Origin: a virus
Strand: one strand, 5' to 3'
IMG/VR virus record: IMGVR_UViG_3300035670_000213
Coordinates: 1 to 61,476 of that record
DNA: 61,476 nucleotides
Below are positions 40,564-49,648 of this stretch, one piece after another. The position numbers were made by a program, and so were the translations under genes. The notes beneath the pieces were generated by a model. It had not been told where the DNA came from. It was given only the letters and a program-made list of their open reading frames with translations, and ran no database searches. The number at the start of each line of letters is the position of its first letter. The first letter of the stretch is position 1.

Positions 40564-41258
40564 ATCAAATCATCACAATCCTGAAAGGTGTTTCTGTAAT
40601 AGTATTCTTCTGTATAATGTCATACGGAATCATACAGATTATCGGATCAGTAACCAGAATTGAATCGAATTTGAATGCATTGACCGTACAAATAACCAAA
40701 GAAATCCCACAGGTAAGATCGGATTTTTTCGGTACTCTTTCAGACACAATCACGAAAACAAACAATAGACTATACTCAATAGAAACTAATCTATTCAAAA
40801 GGATAGACTCTATAGAATCAAAGACATTCGTTGAGTTAGAAAAAACAAACGCAAGTATACAAACAATCTCAGATTCAATAGTATCATTGTCTAATGAATA
40901 TTCGAAAATTCCTGGTGAAGTACAAAAGATTTCCGGTTCAATTGAACCTAATATTAATTGTGAAATAAACGATTACTGCTGGCCGAATCTATTCTCCGAT
41001 CTACTCATTGATTCAAGAAATATGGTCAGAGACGGATCTAATACGTTTACTTTGGTCAATAAAGAAGTACCAAAACTTACACAAGAAGTGAGTAAGGTAT
41101 CTACTTCTTTATCTGTAGAGATCCCAAAAATTACAGAAAATTCTACAAAGATTACAGACAATATCCAGAGATTGACGAAACCAAAATGGTATGATCGTCT
41201 AATCGGTTGGGGCGTCAATGGGTCACTTGTTTGGTTTAATATCAATCGTTCGAAATGA
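40548..41258 (+). CDS. membrane-anchored coiled-coil protein
   Basis: 236 residues. One span at about 13-33 (GVSVIVFFCIMSYGIIQIIG), then a long helical domain with S/T/I/E heptads to about 210, interrupted by CEINDYCW. AAGGA precedes ATG. Presumably a periplasmic coiled coil; unknown role. Confidence 0.62.
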   Translation: MFDKLNQIITILKGVSVIVFFCIMSYGIIQIIGSVTRIESNLNALTVQITKEIPQVRSDFFGTLSDTITKTNNRLYSIETNLFKRIDSIESKTFVELEKTNASIQTISDSIVSLSNEYSKIPGEVQKISGSIEPNINCEINDYCWPNLFSDLLIDSRNMVRDGSNTFTLVNKEVPKLTQEVSKVSTSLSVEIPKITENSTKITDNIQRLTKPKWYDRLIGWGVNGSLVWFNINRSK

Positions 41259-41281
41259 TAAATAAGAAAGGAGGTAATGAT

Positions 41282-41644
41282 ATGACTTGGTTAGTAAATT
41301 TTTTCAATAATGTGAAGAAATTCTTCACTAAATTGTTTGGTGCCGATGCTGAAGTTTTCATGAATCTACTAGAGAAAGTTTCTCCTTTAGTTAATTTGGC
41401 TTATCCGATTGTCAAGAAAGTTGCACAACTAACACCAAATAAAACTGATAATGAAATTCTAAAGGCTTATGAATCTTTTGGTTTTCAACACCTTTTCAAC
41501 AAGAAGATGGATAAGGGTCTTGCCCTAAGAGAGCTTTCTAAGAATGTTCTAAGAGCAGCCAATCCAGATCCAATAACTGATTATATTGCAAATACTGCGA
41601 TTGAATTGGCATATGCCAAATTCAAGGAAGAGCAGGGCAAGTAA
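41282..41644 (+). CDS. hypothetical helical protein
   Basis: 120 residues from ATG 41282, which has an excellent AAGGAGGT; an earlier in-frame ATG at 41255 lies inside the previous gene. Amphipathic start (MTWLVNFFNNVKKFFTKLFG) could bind membrane. Stop overlaps the next ATG. Confidence 0.62.
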   Translation: MTWLVNFFNNVKKFFTKLFGADAEVFMNLLEKVSPLVNLAYPIVKKVAQLTPNKTDNEILKAYESFGFQHLFNKKMDKGLALRELSKNVLRAANPDPITDYIANTAIELAYAKFKEEQGK

Positions 41645-41853
41645 TGAAATCTTGGTTTGATTTCGTCAAATCAATAGAATCTGAAGGAGGATCTGTATTG
41701 ATCCTGATCCTCCTTATTATTCTATTTGCGGCATTTGTGAAACTCGGATTTAAAGACGCAGAATCTCAATTATACTTTATTCTTGGTGCCTTAGTTGGAT
41801 TACTCAAGGGTAAGGGCGGCGCAGATCCTAATGACATTGAGAAGGAAAAATGA
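41644..41853 (+). CDS. small membrane protein, holin-like
   Basis: 69 residues with VLILILLIILFAAFVKLGF and LYFILGALVGLLKG, two short hydrophobic spans and a charged tail, a class-II-holin-like topology. The endolysin gene is 4.3 kb further, so the assignment as holin is only tentative. Confidence 0.5.
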   Translation: MKSWFDFVKSIESEGGSVLILILLIILFAAFVKLGFKDAESQLYFILGALVGLLKGKGGADPNDIEKEK

Positions 41854-41857
41854 TTTA

Positions 41858-42361
41858 ATGAATGAACTAGAATATTATAAGATATATCAAGATGTTATTG
41901 ACCCGACATACGCAACCGAATTTTCTGCTTGTTTTGATATCCACGCTTATCTGAAGACCGGACAGAAGATCAGAACATTTACACCATCGAATAAAGAAAT
42001 TCTAGTTGGTGTTACAGATGATTCTGTTTCAATTAAGCCTGGAGATAGAATGTTGATTCCTACAGGTTTGATCTTCAAAATACCTCAGGAGTATTCTGTT
42101 CGTATTCATATTCGCTCGTCGGTGGCATTCAAGCAAGGAATCTTCTTGGCTAACTCTGAAGGTGTGATTGATTCGGATTATTTTCATGAGGGATTTCTTA
42201 TGACAATCAATTCCAGTTCACAATCTGTTACAATCAAAAACGGAGATAGAATTGCACAAGGTGAGTTAGTTCAGAAGATATCTAATAGATTATCACAAAT
42301 CTTCGAGAGACCAGAGCAGATGACTGATAGGATTGGTGGAATCGGTTCTACAGGGAGATAA
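41858..42361 (+). CDS. dUTPase
   Basis: 167 residues from ATG 41858. All five motifs: ACFDIHAY (1), RSSVAFKQG (2), GVIDSDYFHEG (3), NGDRIAQGEL (4) and RIGGIGSTGR (5). Trimeric all-beta dUTPase that prevents uracil incorporation and provides dUMP; it cooperates with the dCMP deaminase at 14632. Confidence 0.93.
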   Translation: MNELEYYKIYQDVIDPTYATEFSACFDIHAYLKTGQKIRTFTPSNKEILVGVTDDSVSIKPGDRMLIPTGLIFKIPQEYSVRIHIRSSVAFKQGIFLANSEGVIDSDYFHEGFLMTINSSSQSVTIKNGDRIAQGELVQKISNRLSQIFERPEQMTDRIGGIGSTGR

Positions 42362-42367
42362 TTTAAT

Positions 42368-43351
42368 ATGATTTTGAATCGTGGTGAGTGTCTTGATTTT
42401 GATGATGTAATGATTCAACCCACAATTACTAGAATTTCTTCCAGATCAAAAGTTAATCTAGAATATGAATTTGGTACAAATAACATAACGTGGAAGGGTG
42501 TTCCCATTATAGCATCTAATATGGATAAGATTGGAACTTTGAAAGTTTCTAAGGTCTTATCCAAATATAAAATGCTGACTTTCTTGCATAAGTATTATAC
42601 AGTAGAAGATTTGAAAGGTGAAGATTATGATCCTGAATTTATTGGCATTTCTGTTGGGGTTTCTCCTAGTGAGTTTGAGAATGCTAAACAAATATTAAAG
42701 TATAATCCTAACATAAAGTTTATTTGTCTTGATGTGGCTAATGGATATATGCTATCATTTCATGATATCATCATGGATTATGTATTGGCATTTCCAGACA
42801 AGATTGTTGTTGCAGGTAATGTTGTAGATTATTCTGGTGCTTGGAAGTTATCCGAATGCGGTGCCACGTTAATTAAGTGTGGTATAGGTTCCGGTGCAGT
42901 ATGTACCACACGAGCCAAAACTGGTGTCGGTCTTCCGCAATTCACCTGTATCCAAAAATGCGTCGGAGAGTGGCCACAAACACCAATCGATATTATGTCT
43001 GACGGTGGTTGTAAAACACCCGGAGATATCGCAAAAGCTTTCGGTGCTGGAGCGAAGTTTGTTATGATTGGTGGGATGCTTGCAGGACACAATGAAACAG
43101 GAACCGAAATTTACGGTATGTCTTCAGCCGAAGCGATGAACTTATATTCTGGTGGAGTTGATTCTTACAGAACATCAGAGGGGAAGAGAGTTGTGGTCGA
43201 ATCTAAAGGTCCATTGGAAGATACTATAAAAGATATACTAGGTGGTTTAAGATCAGCCTTATCTTATACAAATTCTTCTACTTTGAGAGAATTCATCGGC
43301 AATCAGACATTCAATATAGTACGCAGACAACTTAATAACCTATTTGATTAA
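42368..43351 (+). CDS. guaC: GMP reductase / IMP dehydrogenase family enzyme
   Basis: 327 residues, TIM barrel without CBS domains. LDFDDVMIQP at the start, ICLDVANGY, then IKCGIGSGAVCTTRAKTGVG with the catalytic Cys, and MSDGGCKTPGDIAKAFGAGA are the family blocks. Length and the CTTR catalytic loop fit GMP reductase, which returns GMP to IMP for purine recycling. Uninterrupted here, although the IMPDH gene of related phages is a known split-intein host. Confidence 0.85.
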   Translation: MILNRGECLDFDDVMIQPTITRISSRSKVNLEYEFGTNNITWKGVPIIASNMDKIGTLKVSKVLSKYKMLTFLHKYYTVEDLKGEDYDPEFIGISVGVSPSEFENAKQILKYNPNIKFICLDVANGYMLSFHDIIMDYVLAFPDKIVVAGNVVDYSGAWKLSECGATLIKCGIGSGAVCTTRAKTGVGLPQFTCIQKCVGEWPQTPIDIMSDGGCKTPGDIAKAFGAGAKFVMIGGMLAGHNETGTEIYGMSSAEAMNLYSGGVDSYRTSEGKRVVVESKGPLEDTIKDILGGLRSALSYTNSSTLREFIGNQTFNIVRRQLNNLFD

Positions 43352-43352
43352 A

Positions 43353-43739
43353 ATGAAACACTTATTTCGTGAATTGAAATCTTGGGCTAAAGATCTGGAT
43401 ATAGAAGTTCAAGTGGATTCTACTTACTATCATTACGCACAAACAAAATCGGAAGATAGAATAGTAAATGGTATTGCTGGTTGTGACGGTAATATTGTTC
43501 TATATTGTGATCGTGATAATGTCGATTGGTCTTATATGATTTCTATGTTAATTCATGAAATAGGACATGTTATTTTATTTCAAGATGGAATATCCTGGCA
43601 TACAGAAAAAGATGCATGGATATGCGGAATAACAGTTGTTCCTGATAAGTTTAAGCACAATAAACTCAAAGAGCATTGTATAGAATGTCTCAAAACTTAC
43701 GATTACAAAAAATTCGGCTGGTTGGACGATCTTCTCTGA
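43353..43739 (+). CDS. HExxH metallopeptidase-like protein
   Basis: 128 residues from ATG 43353. MLIHEIGHVILF at about 63-74 is a zincin motif; WHTEKDAWICG about 20 residues on may supply the third ligand. Size and layout resemble ImmA/IrrE- or SprT-like minimal peptidases. Overlap with the GMP reductase end argues for the later ATG. Confidence 0.7.
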   Translation: MKHLFRELKSWAKDLDIEVQVDSTYYHYAQTKSEDRIVNGIAGCDGNIVLYCDRDNVDWSYMISMLIHEIGHVILFQDGISWHTEKDAWICGITVVPDKFKHNKLKEHCIECLKTYDYKKFGWLDDLL

Positions 43740-43751
43740 AAATCCGTTTGT

Positions 43752-43759
43752 TATAAATA
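43752..43759 (+). promoter_or_regulatory. T4 late promoter TATAAATA
   Basis: Perfect consensus, 45 bases before the virion-protein gene at 43805, which also has AAGGAGAAATA before ATG. Confidence 0.85.
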
Positions 43760-43804
43760 GTTATATATCCTATTATTATAGCTATAAGGATCAAGGAGAA
43801 ATAA

Positions 43805-44272
43805 ATGTCACTTTGGGGAAATAGAGAAGTAAGCTTCCTTTCAGGAACATCAGTAAATACTGGTGGTGCTACAGGTGTAACAGTTACTGGTGTAGGAACT
43901 TCCTTCCTAACACAAGTAGAGAATGGTGATCTACTCACAGTTGGATCTACGAAGGCAGAAGTATTAAGAGTCAATTCGAATACATCATTGACCGTTTCTT
44001 CTCCAGTTTTTATTGCAGCAGGTTCAACTGGTTTTTATGTAACTGAGTTACCTAAGTATCTATCCGAAACAGAAAAACTCACTCAGACATTTGGTGTAGA
44101 TACAACCGAAGCTGGTGCAACTGGCTTTAAGGGTGCTCACGCTGGATGGGTCAAGCGTACTGTAGGCACAGGGGGACGTTCTGGTAGAGTTATTGTAGAA
44201 ACTCTAGTAGCAATGGGTGTTCCTGCTGCAACAATGCGTGATGCAGAAGATGTAGCCTTCCCAGACGCCTAA
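43805..44272 (+). CDS. virion structural protein (decoration/fibre-like)
   Basis: 155 residues. The opening SLWGNREVSFLSG and the carboxy block HAGWVKRTVGTGG-RSGRVIVETLVAMG are seen in structural proteins of many T4-like aquatic phages. The middle is Gly/Thr/Val-rich beta. Perfect late promoter and strong ribosome binding site fit an abundant late product. The exact place in the particle is unknown. Confidence 0.75.
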   Translation: MSLWGNREVSFLSGTSVNTGGATGVTVTGVGTSFLTQVENGDLLTVGSTKAEVLRVNSNTSLTVSSPVFIAAGSTGFYVTELPKYLSETEKLTQTFGVDTTEAGATGFKGAHAGWVKRTVGTGGRSGRVIVETLVAMGVPAATMRDAEDVAFPDA

Positions 44273-44280
44273 ACCAATCG

Positions 44281-44298
44281 GGGGAACTTCGGTTCCCC
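44281..44298 (+). terminator. GGGGAAC-TTCG-GTTCCCC hairpin
   Basis: Seven-pair stem with UUCG tetraloop directly after the virion gene, but no proper T-run; a weak terminator or 3'-end stabiliser. The same hairpin recurs at 45029. Confidence 0.7.
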
Positions 44299-44319
44299 TC
44301 AAATCTTAAAGGATCAATC

Positions 44320-44505
44320 ATGAAATCTATCAACATCAATGATATTGAAATCGAAATAGATGATGGAATTGAAGTCGTTGTTGAAACAGACGGAAAGATT
44401 GTAATTCGCACGAAATCGCAACCACAATGGTATTACTATCCAATTTATCCTTCTTATCCAGTTATATCATATGGTCCTTCAGTAACATCCACATTAAATG
44501 GTTGA
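44320..44505 (+). CDS. small hypothetical protein
   Basis: 61 residues. Acidic strand-rich start (INDIEIEIDDGIEVVVETDG) and a Tyr/Pro-rich end (QWYYYPIYPSYPVISYG). AAAGGAT precedes ATG. Likely co-expressed with the late structural gene. Confidence 0.6.
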   Translation: MKSININDIEIEIDDGIEVVVETDGKIVIRTKSQPQWYYYPIYPSYPVISYGPSVTSTLNG

Positions 44506-44530
44506 CAATAGACGAAAAATAAGATATACT
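44502..44530 (+). promoter_or_regulatory. sigma70-like promoter TTGACA-N17-TATACT before hsp20
   Basis: Consensus hexamers and spacing, overlapping the previous stop. Leader of about 56 bases with AGGAG. Confidence 0.85.
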
Positions 44531-44592
44531 AAATAGTATACGGAACGCCTAATGGGTTCCAAATTAAATTACTCGCTTAATAGGAGATAATC

Positions 44593-45021
44593 ATGACACT
44601 AAGACGTATTAACTTAGACGCAACACTTCCAAGCCTTTTTTACAATGATGTAACTTCCTTCTGGACTCAAGAAGCAAAGTTAGCTGGTACTTTCCCGCCA
44701 TACAATCTATCTAAGAATTCGGATTCTACTCAATTCAATCTAGAATTGGCTGTTGCTGGATTCGGACCAGATGACGTTGAAGTATCTGTAGAAGATAATC
44801 AATTAGTCATCAAGGGAAAGACTACTAACGAAGGACTTAATGAAGGATGTACTTATGTACATAAAGGAATCGCCGAAAGATCGTTCACCAGAACGTTCAC
44901 TTTGGGGGAGTATGTTGAAGTTAAGGAGGTTACTTATAAGAACGGTATTCTAGATGTCTATATGGAGCTAGTTCTACCAGAACATAAGAAACCCAAGAAA
45001 TTTGAAATTAATAGTAAGTGA
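44593..45021 (+). CDS. hsp20: small heat shock protein Hsp20
   Basis: 142 residues. An alpha-crystallin domain spans about 40-135: LELAVAGFGPDDVEVSVEDN, then GIAERSFTRTFTLGEYV and YKNGILDVYMELVLPEHKKPK (in parts), ending with I-N in place of the usual IxI. Closest in style to IbpA/phage Hsp20. It is a common gene of aquatic T4-like phages and probably assists virion assembly or host protein stability. Confidence 0.92.
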   Translation: MTLRRINLDATLPSLFYNDVTSFWTQEAKLAGTFPPYNLSKNSDSTQFNLELAVAGFGPDDVEVSVEDNQLVIKGKTTNEGLNEGCTYVHKGIAERSFTRTFTLGEYVEVKEVTYKNGILDVYMELVLPEHKKPKKFEINSK

Positions 45022-45028
45022 TTCAACT

Positions 45029-45051
45029 GGGGAACTTCGGTTCCCCTTTTT
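45029..45051 (+). terminator. rho-independent terminator after hsp20
   Basis: GGGGAAC-TTCG-GTTCCCC followed by TTTTT. Confidence 0.92.
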
Positions 45052-45070
45052 ATCGAAAGGTATTATATAG

Positions 45071-45337
45071 ATGAAGATTATTAAATTTGGTGCAGAATGG
45101 TGTGCGGCTTGTAAAACTTTAGATCCTATTATCGATGAGTTGATTCCTGCAAATCCTTCACATGAATTTGAGAGGGTAGATGTAGATGATGAGAATAACT
45201 TTGAATTAACTCAGGAATACAAAATCAAGTCACTACCAACAACCGTGATTTTGAATCATCGTGGTGAAGAACTATATAGGTTTGTTGGTGTCAAGAAGAA
45301 GCAGACTATTCAAGATTATATCGATGATTTATCATGA
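45071..45337 (+). CDS. thioredoxin
   Basis: 88 residues. FGAEWCAACKTLDPI carries the WCxxC active site and SLPTTVIL the cis-Pro. Shorter than E. coli thioredoxin (109), like T4-type glutaredoxin/thioredoxins. Possible reductant of ribonucleotide reductase, which is not in this window. ATG is four codons past the AAAGG site. Confidence 0.9.
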   Translation: MKIIKFGAEWCAACKTLDPIIDELIPANPSHEFERVDVDDENNFELTQEYKIKSLPTTVILNHRGEELYRFVGVKKKQTIQDYIDDLS

Positions 45338-45549
45338 CATCCGATAAAGAAAAGATTCGAGTATACGAATCACTTCTGCATAGAATCCAACTCTATGCAG
45401 AAGTAACTATGGACAATGAACGCCTTTCTAAACTAATAAGTAATATCTGTCGATGGTCTTATGCACATCGAGCGGGTAATGGTACATTTACTGAGGACCA
45501 ACAAAATGAGTACATTGAAAAAGAATTCCATAAGTTATTGGAAGGATAA
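45334..45549 (+). CDS. small helical protein
   Basis: 71 residues, helical and charged (EKIRVYESLLHRIQLYAEV). Overlaps the thioredoxin stop by four bases. Unknown. Confidence 0.6.
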   Translation: MTSDKEKIRVYESLLHRIQLYAEVTMDNERLSKLISNICRWSYAHRAGNGTFTEDQQNEYIEKEFHKLLEG

Positions 45550-46150
45550 ATTAGAAGATTTGATTTGGGATGTTGGATCATTCTATCAAAAATGGTTGAA
45601 TTATATTCGATATCGTACAACGAGGAGATATCACATTGTTGATACTAAATTAGAACCAGGATATTATGAATCTGACGAACGTTTGTTACATGCTAGTTTT
45701 TCTATTCTTGTTGATTTCGTTGAGGTCGAAGCGGCATGGATGAAAGTAATATTTGATGATACTAGATATTCTAAGTTATCTTGGATTGAAAGAAAATTCG
45801 GATTATTCCGGTCTGCCGAAGATGGCGTGGCTTATTTGAATCATCAAATCGAAGCAGGTATGTCCAACAATCATAAGGAATTTTATAAAGACACTTTGTT
45901 CCTATATGATTGGTGGACGAAGACCCGCCCACAAAGAGAAGATCCTTTTGTTCTGGGTGGATATTATGAACTGTATCCGGACTCAGGATTGTTTATCGAT
46001 GAAATTGTTTCTGGTGATGATTCTAAGGGAATTTCGAAAAAAGTCAGGGCAATGTTCAAACGAGTGAGAAGAATTGAAGATAATTACAATAAAGAAGACG
46101 AACAGATGTTAATTCGTCTAATCAAAATAAGAAAATCTATGTGGACCTAA
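45509..46150 (+). CDS. hypothetical phage protein
   Basis: 213 residues from ATG 45509, overlapping the previous gene by 41 bases. HASFSILVDFVEVEAAWM near 70-87 and FLYDWWTKTRPQREDPF near 140-156 are conserved-looking. No motif of known function. Located between thioredoxin and endolysin. Confidence 0.6.
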   Translation, partial: STLKKNSISYWKDKLEDLIWDVGSFYQKWLNYIRYRTTRRYHIVDTKLEPGYYESDERLLHASFSILVDFVEVEAAWMKVIFDDTRYSKLSWIERKFGLFRSAEDGVAYLNHQIEAGMSNNHKEFYKDTLFLYDWWTKTRPQREDPFVLGGYYELYPDSGLFIDEIVSGDDSKGISKKVRAMFKRVRRIEDNYNKEDEQMLIRLIKIRKSMWT

Positions 46151-46151
46151 T

Positions 46152-46769
46152 ATGACTAAAGAATTAATGCAACCTATTTTAGATGCATTCGTAGCCTGCG
46201 GCATCGAAGATATCTTTCTAAAGAAGGCGATCCTTGCCAACATTCAGAAGGAATGTGGAGGAATCCCTTCTTCTGAGAATCTAAACTATTCTAAGACTTC
46301 TAATGCAAGAATTAGATCTATTTTTGGATCTAGAGTAGCTAATTTCACCGAAGAACAATTGAATGCAGTCAAGAAAACTCCTGAATCATTCGCCGAAGTG
46401 GTGTATGGTTCGAATACCACTTTGGGTAGATCAATGGGAAATACACAACCAGGAGACGGATGGAAATTCCGTGGACGTGGATATATCCAACTTACGGGTA
46501 AGAACAACTATATTGTATATGGTGATATAACTGGTTTTGATCTGGTAAATGATCCTGATTTATTGATTAATGACCGAACGATATCGGCAATTGTTTCAAT
46601 TGAGTTTGTGAAGCGTGGATTGAATAAGAAATTAACATTCACATCTCAAGAAGAAGCTAATAGAGCAGTCACACAAGTTATCGGAGGTCGAGGATTGAAC
46701 CTCAATGTCGGATACGGTGCCGAATTACTAGCCAAAGTTAATAAGTTCGCTTCAAAAATTGATTTATGA
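46152..46769 (+). CDS. endolysin, glycoside hydrolase family 19 (chitinase-like)
   Basis: 205 residues. AILANIQKECGG near 27-38 provides the first catalytic Glu, and GDGWKFRGRGYIQLTGKNNY (100-119) is the signature of GH19-type phage muramidases. No signal peptide, so export would need a holin. It would cut peptidoglycan at the end of infection. Overlaps the next gene by four bases. Confidence 0.88.
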   Translation: MTKELMQPILDAFVACGIEDIFLKKAILANIQKECGGIPSSENLNYSKTSNARIRSIFGSRVANFTEEQLNAVKKTPESFAEVVYGSNTTLGRSMGNTQPGDGWKFRGRGYIQLTGKNNYIVYGDITGFDLVNDPDLLINDRTISAIVSIEFVKRGLNKKLTFTSQEEANRAVTQVIGGRGLNLNVGYGAELLAKVNKFASKIDL

Positions 46770-47518
46770 AATATGAAGTGAATGCGCTGGTTTTATCAGA
46801 TCTACATTTAGGTACAAATGCCTGTAATGTAGATCTTATTGTTTCTGTATTGAAATTTATCGATCCAAAGATTATTATATTGAATGGAGATGTGATAGAT
46901 TTTTGGCAATTGGGTCACGCTAAATCTTGGACAAAAGATCATAATAACATACTCAGGATGTTATTTAAATTAGCCAGAGATGGCAAGACGATCATATATT
47001 GTACAGGAAATCATGATGAAATTTTGAGAGATTATACGCCATTCTCTCTGGATAATATCTATGTTGTTGATCGATATGAATATTCGTCCGAATATAATAG
47101 AATCCTATTCATTCATGGTGATGCTTTCGATTTTGTAATTAAATCTAACAAATGGTTAGCTAGAATTGGATCTATTGCATATGATTTTCTAATCATAATC
47201 AATAGTTATTTCAATAAGATTAGAAAATTGTTTGGTTTGGAATATTGGTCACTTTCTAAGTATTTGAAGACAGAGACTAAAAAAAGAATCGGTATATTGC
47301 GGCAATTCGATGATTCAGTTGTAGAATACGCCAAAGAGTGTGGATTCGATAAGATATCTGCTGGTCACATACATATCCCAGAACGTAAGATAATTGATGG
47401 GATACTATATATCAATACTGGTGATATGTGCGAAACGGGTTCGTTTCTCATTGAGGAGTTGGATGGGAAACTGACCTTAGTAACTAATTTTGTATCTTGG
47501 AAGAAAACTCTTGACTAA
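46766..47518 (+). CDS. LpxH-like metallophosphoesterase
   Basis: 250 residues. DLHLGTNACN, NGDVIDFWQLGH, GNHDEI, HGDAFD and GHIHIPE are the five metal-binding blocks, with the DFW of the UDP-2,3-diacylglucosamine pyrophosphohydrolase (LpxH) branch. A hydrophobic stretch (YDFLIIINSYF) may dip into the membrane. Lying next to endolysin it might act on envelope lipids or their precursors; substrate unproven. Confidence 0.8.
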   Translation: MKYEVNALVLSDLHLGTNACNVDLIVSVLKFIDPKIIILNGDVIDFWQLGHAKSWTKDHNNILRMLFKLARDGKTIIYCTGNHDEILRDYTPFSLDNIYVVDRYEYSSEYNRILFIHGDAFDFVIKSNKWLARIGSIAYDFLIIINSYFNKIRKLFGLEYWSLSKYLKTETKKRIGILRQFDDSVVEYAKECGFDKISAGHIHIPERKIIDGILYINTGDMCETGSFLIEELDGKLTLVTNFVSWKKTLD

Positions 47519-47540
47519 CTTACTAAGTATGTTGTATAAT
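47511..47540 (+). promoter_or_regulatory. sigma70-like promoter TTGACT-N18-TATAAT before gene 43
   Basis: One-base-off -35, 18-base spacer, perfect -10, then five bases to ATG 47546. The -35 overlaps the previous stop. Confidence 0.75.
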
Positions 47541-47545
47541 AGATT

Positions 47546-49648
47546 ATGGATAAAATTTATACTAATATACAGTCTTGGGGTAACACCCTATATATACGAT
47601 ATCTAGATGGTGGAAAAAGAGGTCAAGAAAAAGTTACTGATTTTCATCCCAGAGTTTGGATTCCTCTCTCGGATAAGAATAAACAAACTAGTACATTCAC
47701 TACTATTTCCGGATATCCTGTTGTAGAATTCGATGCCGGGAATATTACGGACACGAGAGAATTTATCAAAAGAAATCGTGATGTTGATAACTTCTCTGTA
47801 TATGGAAACATACAACCAGAATACCAATGGATTTCTCGGAATTGTGAAGGAACAATTGACTGGAAGATTGGTGATCTTGTTATTGCTTATATCGATATTG
47901 AAACTACATGTGAGAATGGATTCCCTGATATTACAGTGGCCAACGAAGAAGTTAATGCCATTACAATTGGTTTTTCTAACTTAGAAAAAAAGATTATCTT
48001 GGGTTGTGGGGAATACAATAAGACCTTACCTGGGAGTGTTTATGTGAAATGTTCTTCCGAAGAGAATCTACTCGAAGAATTTATTAAGATCTGGAAGTCG
48101 AATTATCCTGATATTGTTTCGGGCTGGAATGTTAAATTCTTCGACATTCCTTATCTCGTGAATAGAATCAATAGGTTATTCGGCGAGAATAAAGTGAAGG
48201 CACTTTCTCCCTGGAAAATAGTGAGAGAAAAGACGGTTGAAATTATGGGTAAGACGCAAATGACTCATGATTTATTCGGGATATCGATTTTGGATTATCT
48301 TGATCTGTATAAGAAGTTCACTTATTCGAATCAGGAATCATATAAGTTAGATCATATTGCATCGGTTGAGCTAGGCGAAAAGAAGTTAGATTATTCTGAA
48401 TATGGATCGCTACATCTTCTATATAAGATGGATTGGGAAAAATTCATCGAATATAACGCAAAGGACGTTAATCTTGTTGTTGCACTCGAAGCGAAGATGA
48501 AATTAATCGAATTGGCTGTTACAATGGCATATGATGCCAAAGTTAACTTCGCAGACGTTTTCTCTCAAGGTAGAATGTGGGATGTGATTATATATAATCA
48601 TCTTCTTTCTAAGAATATAGTTATTCCTGACAAACAAGATCATATGCAGGAATCTATTGAGGGGGCTTATGTCAAAGATCCTAAGCCTGGATTCTACGAA
48701 TGGGTTGTTTCATTTGATTTAACTTCGTTATATCCTCATCTAATCATGGGTGGTAATTTTTCACCGGATACCATCGTAGATAAAGTCGTGAATGTGAGAA
48801 TTGATGATCTTGTGAATAAAACTACCGATCTCTCTAAGTTGAAGGAATTCGATTTATCGATGTCTGCTACTGGTCAGTTATTCAGAAAAGATAAAAAAGG
48901 CTTCTTGAATGAATTGATGGAATGGATGTTCGCACAACGTAAAGAATACAAGAAAAAGATGATTGACTCGCAGACACAATTAGAAGAAGCGAAGAAGAAG
49001 GGACTGCCGACAAAAGAAATCGAGAACGATATATCGAAGTACAAGAATCTTCAGATGGCCAAGAAAATCGCCTTGAATTCTGCATATGGCTCAATTGCAA
49101 ATCGTTATTTCCGATACTATGACAAAAGAATTGCCGAGTCAATTACTGTATCTGGACAATTAAGTATCCGGTGGATTGCCCGAAAGTTAGATGAATACCT
49201 CAATAAGTTATTGAAAACAGATAAAGATTATGTCATAGCAATAGACACTGATAGTGTAGTTGGTGATACTCAAATTTATGTTAATGGTAATAAGACTACA
49301 ATCTCAGATTATTATGAAAGCATTCCAGATAGCAACTTAATTAAGCGAGATATATTGAACGAATCTTTCGTTAAACAAATAGATACGAATGATGTTTCTT
49401 ATGGTTTAGATAGAGATGGCATTTGTGTAAGTAAATCCATCAAATATATTATGAAACATAAAGTCGAAAAGAAGATGTTCAAAATAACTGTTGATGGAAA
49501 ATCTGTTATTGTTACAGAAGATCATTCGGTTATTGTTAAACGAAATGGAGAATATATTTCAATTAAGCCTTCAATGATCTCAATGGATACAGACACCTTA
49601 GTTTTTATAAATACTACTGAGGTATCTAATGTCAAAGAAAATAAATGA
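47546..49648 (+). CDS. 43: DNA polymerase gp43, amino part followed by amino half of a split intein
   Basis: 700 residues: 569 of family B polymerase and 131 of intein. Exonuclease motif YIDIETT near 115-121, motif A SFDLTSLYPHLI near 390, motif B KKIALNSAYGS near 507. Motif C is cut: the extein ends AIDTD (49252) and Ser 570 begins the intein, SVVGDTQIYVNGNK, so residue 1 is Ser instead of Cys. Block B is TEDHSVIV. Spliced to the 50677 product it restores DTDS-VYLN and gives about 838 residues (T4 898). Confidence 0.95.
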   Translation: MDKIYTNIQSWGNTLYIRYLDGGKRGQEKVTDFHPRVWIPLSDKNKQTSTFTTISGYPVVEFDAGNITDTREFIKRNRDVDNFSVYGNIQPEYQWISRNCEGTIDWKIGDLVIAYIDIETTCENGFPDITVANEEVNAITIGFSNLEKKIILGCGEYNKTLPGSVYVKCSSEENLLEEFIKIWKSNYPDIVSGWNVKFFDIPYLVNRINRLFGENKVKALSPWKIVREKTVEIMGKTQMTHDLFGISILDYLDLYKKFTYSNQESYKLDHIASVELGEKKLDYSEYGSLHLLYKMDWEKFIEYNAKDVNLVVALEAKMKLIELAVTMAYDAKVNFADVFSQGRMWDVIIYNHLLSKNIVIPDKQDHMQESIEGAYVKDPKPGFYEWVVSFDLTSLYPHLIMGGNFSPDTIVDKVVNVRIDDLVNKTTDLSKLKEFDLSMSATGQLFRKDKKGFLNELMEWMFAQRKEYKKKMIDSQTQLEEAKKKGLPTKEIENDISKYKNLQMAKKIALNSAYGSIANRYFRYYDKRIAESITVSGQLSIRWIARKLDEYLNKLLKTDKDYVIAIDTDSVVGDTQIYVNGNKTTISDYYESIPDSNLIKRDILNESFVKQIDTNDVSYGLDRDGICVSKSIKYIMKHKVEKKMFKITVDGKSVIVTEDHSVIVKRNGEYISIKPSMISMDTDTLVFINTTEVSNVKENK
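49606..49613 (+). promoter_or_regulatory. T4 late promoter TATAAATA inside the gp43 N-intein
   Basis: Perfect consensus, 15 bases before the endonuclease ATG with GAGGT between; it lies in the coding sequence of the last intein residues. Confidence 0.8.

Noticed and set aside
42368-43351. Possible intein in the GMP reductase/IMPDH gene, as IMPDH-1 is a known split-intein host.
   Set aside because: The frame is continuous through the catalytic loop with no intein blocks.
44531-44592. RNA thermometer in the hsp20 leader.
   Set aside because: GGAAC/GGTTCC can pair but the Shine-Dalgarno is not in a convincing ROSE- or fourU-like stem.
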